A stretch of DNA of 64,000 nt. Origin: Candidimonas nitroreducens (GTDB lineage: Bacteria; Pseudomonadota; Gammaproteobacteria; Burkholderiales; Burkholderiaceae_B). Positions 59,984 through 64,000 of this stretch are shown here, piece by piece. The notes below the pieces were generated by a model. The model did no database searches. It was not told where the DNA came from and worked only from the letters and a program-made list of their open reading frames with translations. The stretch covers positions 62,001 to 126,000 of the forward strand of contig NZ_NJIH01000011.1 in NCBI RefSeq assembly GCF_002209565.1, given 5' to 3'. Numbering within the stretch: the stretch's first letter is position 1; each line of letters opens with the position of its first letter. Made by a program: the position numbers and the translations under genes.

Positions 59984-61936
59984 ATGACCGAATACAACAA
60001 AGATACAGAACGACAACGTTCTGAATTTGTCGAGTCGCTGACGGATTATTCGCGCAAACAGCAAGCCCAGCAATGGGCGGGCAGCTTCAACGATTACCTG
60101 CGTGACATCGTCGCCGGCAATCCGGGGCGCGCCGCCCGATCCAGCCATCAATATATTTGGGACATGATGTGCTGGCGCGGCATAGAGGCGCCCAAGCAAA
60201 GCGATGCCTGCAATCGCTACAAATTGTTCGAAGATGATTTGTTTGGCATCGACCAGGCCCTGGAGCGGGTTGCCAATTACTTCAAGGCGGCCAGCGAAGG
60301 CTCCGAGGTGGGGCGGCGCCTGCTGCTCTTGCTGGGGCCACCGTCGGGCGGCAAATCAAGCCTGGTGACGCTGCTCAAGCGTGGCCTCGAGGCCTACAGC
60401 CGCGTCGATGACGGTGCGCTGTACGCCATTCAGGAAAGCCCGATCCAGGAATCGCCCCTGCTGCTGATTCCGCACGGCAAGCGGGCCGAATTCAAGGATT
60501 CCTACGGCGTCGAGATCAGTGGCGAATTGTCGCCCTACACGCGCGCGCTGGTGGATGACAAATACGGCGGCGATTTCGCCCGCGTGCCCGTGCACCGCAT
60601 TTTCATCGACGAGGCCGGCCGCAAGGCGGTAGGCACTTACGCCCCGCACGACCCGACCACGGCCGATATCGCCGACCTGGTGGGCTCGGTCGACCTGTCC
60701 AAAGTGGCCGAGTACGGCGACGAGGGCGACCCGCGCGCCTGGTCGTGGTCGGGGGCGGTCTATGCCGGCAACCGCGGCCTGCTGGAAATGATCGAGATTC
60801 TCAAGGTCAAGCGCGAGTTCCTGTACCTGCTCTTGACCCTGACCCAGGAGCAGGTGGTCAAGGTATCGCGCTTCCCGCTTATCTACATCGATGAAACGAT
60901 CGTCGCGCATACCAATATGGCCGAATTCCGCCGCTTCCTGCAGGAAAAGGAAAATGAAGCCCTGCTCGACCGCATGGTTATCGTACAGGTGCCCTACACC
61001 TTGTGCTACACCGACGAGGCGCGCATCTATCACAAGCTGACCTCGGCCACGCCGTCGTTCCGGCAAGTGCACCTCGATCCGCACGCGCTGGCGGTGGCCG
61101 CCGTGTTTGCCATACTTACGCGCCTGAAGGCTTCGGAACGCGCCGACCTCGACCTCAGCAAGAAGCTGCGCATACACGCGCATGAAGAGGTGGAAGGGAT
61201 TTCGGATACCGAAGCCGAGCACATCATGCGCGAGCAGCCCGACGAGGGCATGGACGGGGTATCGCCGCGCTTTGTCGTCAATGCGCTGGCCAGCGCCATC
61301 AGCCAGTCGGAGAGCAAGAGCCTGACCGCAATGGAAGTCATGCTGGCGCTGAAGGATGCGATCGAATCCGATGCGCGCATGGATGCGAAGATGAAGAAGC
61401 AGTGGATTGACTTCCTGGTCACCACGCGCAAGGAGTTCTACAACCGCTGGGTCAAGGAAGACGTGCACAAGGCGCTGTTCGTGTCCTTCCTGGACGAGGC
61501 GCAAGAGCTGCTGGACAAATATTTGGACGAAGTCGAGGCGGTACTCGAGAGCCGCAAGGTGGACGACCCCATCACCGGCGAAGAGCGCGATGCCGACGAA
61601 CGTTTCCTGCGCAATGTGGAAACCAAGATCGGCATATCCGATTCCGGCAAGACCTCGTTCCGCCAGGAGATCGTGCGCAAGGCCCTGGGTGCCTACAAGC
61701 GCGGCGTCAAATTCACGCTTGCCGAGCACGCGCGTTTGCGCGAAGCGATAGAGCAGTACCTGTTCCAGGAGCGGCGCGACGTGCTGCGTCTGGTCACTTC
61801 GAGCGCGCGCGCCGACGCCGAGACCATGGAAAAGATCTCTGCGGTCGAACAGCGCCTGGTCAACGACTACGGCTACGATGCGCATAGTGCGCACGAAGCG
61901 CTCAACTATGTGACCACACTGCTGGCGCAGGAATAG
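59984..61936 (+). CDS. prkA: PrkA family serine protein kinase / AAA+ protein (YeaG)
   Basis: A 650-residue PrkA/YeaG protein: an AAA-like N-terminal domain with Walker A GPPSGGKSS (118-126), ESPIQESPLLLIPHGKR, IFIDEAGRKAVGTYAPHDPT and YIDETIVAHTNMAEFRRFL, followed by the C-terminal PrkA kinase-like region. In E. coli YeaG works with YeaH in starvation and stress adaptation. The ATG at 59984 follows GGAGAAGG; a TTG four codons earlier is not needed. First gene of the conserved prkA-yeaH-spoVR operon. Confidence 0.96.
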   Translation: MTEYNKDTERQRSEFVESLTDYSRKQQAQQWAGSFNDYLRDIVAGNPGRAARSSHQYIWDMMCWRGIEAPKQSDACNRYKLFEDDLFGIDQALERVANYFKAASEGSEVGRRLLLLLGPPSGGKSSLVTLLKRGLEAYSRVDDGALYAIQESPIQESPLLLIPHGKRAEFKDSYGVEISGELSPYTRALVDDKYGGDFARVPVHRIFIDEAGRKAVGTYAPHDPTTADIADLVGSVDLSKVAEYGDEGDPRAWSWSGAVYAGNRGLLEMIEILKVKREFLYLLLTLTQEQVVKVSRFPLIYIDETIVAHTNMAEFRRFLQEKENEALLDRMVIVQVPYTLCYTDEARIYHKLTSATPSFRQVHLDPHALAVAAVFAILTRLKASERADLDLSKKLRIHAHEEVEGISDTEAEHIMREQPDEGMDGVSPRFVVNALASAISQSESKSLTAMEVMLALKDAIESDARMDAKMKKQWIDFLVTTRKEFYNRWVKEDVHKALFVSFLDEAQELLDKYLDEVEAVLESRKVDDPITGEERDADERFLRNVETKIGISDSGKTSFRQEIVRKALGAYKRGVKFTLAEHARLREAIEQYLFQERRDVLRLVTSSARADAETMEKISAVEQRLVNDYGYDAHSAHEALNYVTTLLAQE

Positions 61937-61959
61937 CCGCGGTATGCGAGGCCATCATC

Positions 61960-63156
61960 ATGAGCAGGCCAGTAGTCCGGCAGCTGTCCAACCTGGCGCA
62001 CGCGCACCGCTGGTACAGGCTGTTTTCGCGCGGCGCCCGCGACTGGCTGCGGCACAATGAAAAGGTTCGCGACGCCGTGCGCGAACAACTGCCCGAGATG
62101 ATCGCGGGTGCCGACATCCTTAGCCGGCCCTCGCATCATACCGTGCAGATTCCGGTTCATTTCCTGGAGCATTACCGCTTTCGCCTGAATACGCCCAAGG
62201 AACAGTCGGGCGTGGGGCAGGGCGGCGGGCGCCCGGGCGACGTGTACCGGCAGGGCCAGGCCGAAGGCAGCGGCGCCGGCCAGGCGGGCGCCGGCGGCGA
62301 TGGCGGCGGCGAACTGCGCTTCTTGCTGGAATTGCGCATCGAGGATATTGTCGACTGGATCTGGGAAGAGCTGCACCTGCCCGATCTCAAGCCCCGCAGC
62401 AGCGATGCGCTGCGCGACGAAGATCTGGTGCGCGAAGGCTGGAGCCGGCACGGCCCCCACGCGCGGCTGGATCGGCGCCTGACCATGAAAGAGGCGATCA
62501 AGCGGCGCCATGCCCAGCCCGACGGGGCCGCGCCGTTTTCCGACGAAGACCTGCGCTTCCGGCAGCTGGCGCGGCGGCAGCGCCCCGCCACCGATGCGAT
62601 CGTGGCGCTGGTGCTGGACGTGTCCGGCTCTATGGATGCAGAGCGGCGCAAACTGGCCAAGTCCTTCTTCTTCTGGGCGATACAAGGCTTGCGCCGGCAG
62701 TACGGCGACGCACTGGAAATCGTCTTTATCGCGCATACCAGCGACGCCTGGGAATTTACCGAAGAGCAGTTTTTCCAGGTAAGCGCCACCGGCGGCACCA
62801 CGGCTTCCAGCGCCTTCAAGCTGGCGCTGGAAATTTTTGCCGAGCGCTACCCCACGCGGCGCTACAACCATTACCTGTTTTACGCCTCTGATGGCGACAA
62901 CTTTGCCGATGATCGCGGCCTGGCCGACAGTCTCTTGTGCAAGCTGGGCAATATCGCCAATTTCATGGGGTTTCTGGAGACACCGCAAAATCCGCATGAA
63001 TCGGGGCTTTCCGAAATCGGCCGTTTGTTCCGTTCGCTGGAGTCGCGCAATTATGCGGTAGGCACCTATACGGTGCATGACCGTGGCGGCGTATGGAGTG
63101 CCGTACGCCGCTTCTTCCAGCGCCAGGCGGACGCAGCGGCGGGCAAGGAGGCCTGA
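61960..63156 (+). CDS. yeaH: YeaH/YhbH family protein (DUF444, vWA-like)
   Basis: A 398-residue DUF444 protein. It starts RPVVRQLSNLAHAHRWYRLF, has a Gly-rich linker (about residues 87-115) and a von Willebrand A-like domain with a MIDAS motif VLDVSGSMD (D220, S222, S224). YeaH partners PrkA in stress and sporulation-like programmes. It begins 23 bases after prkA with GAGG upstream, and the spoVR ATG comes one base after its stop codon. Confidence 0.95.
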   Translation: MSRPVVRQLSNLAHAHRWYRLFSRGARDWLRHNEKVRDAVREQLPEMIAGADILSRPSHHTVQIPVHFLEHYRFRLNTPKEQSGVGQGGGRPGDVYRQGQAEGSGAGQAGAGGDGGGELRFLLELRIEDIVDWIWEELHLPDLKPRSSDALRDEDLVREGWSRHGPHARLDRRLTMKEAIKRRHAQPDGAAPFSDEDLRFRQLARRQRPATDAIVALVLDVSGSMDAERRKLAKSFFFWAIQGLRRQYGDALEIVFIAHTSDAWEFTEEQFFQVSATGGTTASSAFKLALEIFAERYPTRRYNHYLFYASDGDNFADDRGLADSLLCKLGNIANFMGFLETPQNPHESGLSEIGRLFRSLESRNYAVGTYTVHDRGGVWSAVRRFFQRQADAAAGKEA

Positions 63157-63157
63157 G

Positions 63158-64000
63158 ATGCAAGCTACCTACGAACATGGCCTCGAGCAGCTTTCACTCT
63201 ACATGCCGAAGATCGAGGCGCTGGCCAGGCGCGACGGGCTGGATTTCGACCCGGTCGATTTCGAGCTGGTACCCAATACTTTCATGATGGAGGTGGCGGT
63301 GTACGGCCTGCCCATACGCATGCCGCACTGGTCTTTCGGCGTGCGCTACATCCATCAGCAGGTGCAGCACCGCATGGGCGGCTCGCACATCTTCGAGGTG
63401 GTGTTTCCGGGAAATCCCAACCGTGCCTACCTGGTAACCGACAACGGGCTGGCGCAGAACACGCTGGTGACGGCGCATGTGCTGGGACACGCCGATTTTT
63501 CCAAAAACAATGCCTTGTTCGCGCGCATGCAGCAGCAAGTGGGCTATCACATCGTGACCGAGGCGGCGGAACGCGCGCACAGCATTCAGGCCGCGATAGA
63601 AGAGTATGGCCAAAGGCGTGTGGAAATGGTGCTGGATGCGGCGCTTGCGCTGGAGCAGCACATCGACGTGGATCAGCCCATACATCGGCACGATTACCCG
63701 GTCGATATCGAACCCAGGGCGAATCCCAAGCCGACCGGCTTTCGTTCCCGCTACGCGGCGCTGCCCGGCGAAGAAGCGCCTGCGGCGCGTGGGCGGCAGC
63801 GCGCCCCCGTGCCGCCGCATCCGGAATCGGATCTGTTGTGGTTCATGGCGCGCTATGCGCCCGACATGGAAGGCTGGGAGCGGGATATTTTCCTGGCGGT
63901 GCGCGAAGAGTCGTTTTATTTCTACCCGGTATTCGCCTGCCAGATCATGAACGAAGGCTGGGCCAGCTACTGGCATGCGCGCCTGCTGCGCGAGGCCGAC
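63158..64000 (+). CDS. spoVR: SpoVR family protein (partial, C-terminus beyond window)
   Basis: The first 281 codons of a SpoVR/YcgB family protein (full length about 500). Family segments visible: DFELVPNTFMMEVAVYGLPI then RMPHWSFGVRY, HRMGGSHIFEVVFPGNPNRA, YLVTDNGLAQNTLVTAHVLG with HADFSKNN, and NEGWASYWHARLLREAD at the window end. AAGGAGG lies six bases before the ATG. Third gene of the prkA operon; molecular role unknown. Confidence 0.95.
   Translation, partial: MQATYEHGLEQLSLYMPKIEALARRDGLDFDPVDFELVPNTFMMEVAVYGLPIRMPHWSFGVRYIHQQVQHRMGGSHIFEVVFPGNPNRAYLVTDNGLAQNTLVTAHVLGHADFSKNNALFARMQQQVGYHIVTEAAERAHSIQAAIEEYGQRRVEMVLDAALALEQHIDVDQPIHRHDYPVDIEPRANPKPTGFRSRYAALPGEEAPAARGRQRAPVPPHPESDLLWFMARYAPDMEGWERDIFLAVREESFYFYPVFACQIMNEGWASYWHARLLREAD

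Noticed and set aside
59722-60000. Minus-strand 92-codon frame upstream of prkA
   Set aside because: No motif, no ribosome site, and it overlaps the prkA start and promoter region.

Overview
The window looks like a chromosomal segment of a high-GC betaproteobacterium of the Alcaligenaceae (Bordetella / Achromobacter / Pusillimonas type). The grounds are GC-rich coding sequence with strong third-position GC, seven orphan periplasmic binding proteins of the Bug (TctC-like) family, which is greatly expanded in that family, and homologue types typical of that group. This is inference from gene content; no rRNA, tRNA or CRISPR was seen.

Region 1 (1-16.1 kb) is mostly core or housekeeping. It holds the end of a thiamine cluster (thiS-thiO, minus strand), an IclR regulator, a succinate-semialdehyde dehydrogenase, a LOG-family hydrolase whose start codon overlaps that of the divergent polA, a dienelactone hydrolase, a threonine-dehydratase-like PLP enzyme and a VOC protein. 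An FMN riboswitch stands ahead of a type II lumazine synthase. Small envelope proteins (DUF1328, RcnB-like, WxxGxW-repeat), an aldo/keto reductase and an MFS transporter follow.

Region 2 (16.3-59.6 kb) is a patchwork of small catabolic operons, each with its own LysR or IclR regulator and usually its own Bug protein. (a) 16.5-21.2 kb: Bug, acyl-CoA ligase, enoyl-CoA hydratase homologue, IclR. (b) 21.3-23.1 kb: a zinc-type CDF exporter and an AhpD-like protein. (c) 23.5-35.1 kb: LysR, aldehyde dehydrogenase, a ThDP enzyme resembling benzoylformate decarboxylase, a PanE-like reductase, Bug, SnoaL-like protein, Bug, FAD monooxygenase, hydroxyquinol-type intradiol dioxygenase and maleylacetate reductase; this reads as a route from an aromatic acid through hydroxyquinol to 3-oxoadipate. 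(d) 35.8-42.2 kb: LysR, a second maleylacetate-reductase-like enzyme, TauD/TfdA dioxygenase, FMN alpha-hydroxyacid dehydrogenase, Bug, FAH-family hydrolase. (e) 42.2-50.2 kb repeats the same enzyme set (Bug, FAH, TauD, MmgE/PrpD, Bug, LysR, FMN dehydrogenase). (f) 50.3-59.6 kb: SMP-30 lactonase, a split AtuA pair, Bug, HpcH/HpaI aldolase, a truncated TauD, IclR, D-2-hydroxyacid dehydrogenase, LysR and TauD. Parts of (f) are visibly less GC-rich than the flanks, which suggests acquired DNA.

Region 3 (60-64 kb) returns to core sequence: the conserved prkA-yeaH-spoVR stress operon, with spoVR cut by the window end.

The most interesting signals are the twice-occurring TauD + FMN hydroxyacid dehydrogenase + FAH + Bug gene set, the proposed mandelate-like to hydroxyquinol route, the split AtuA cluster, and a 78-bp tandem repeat with long palindromes inside the hydroxyquinol operon.
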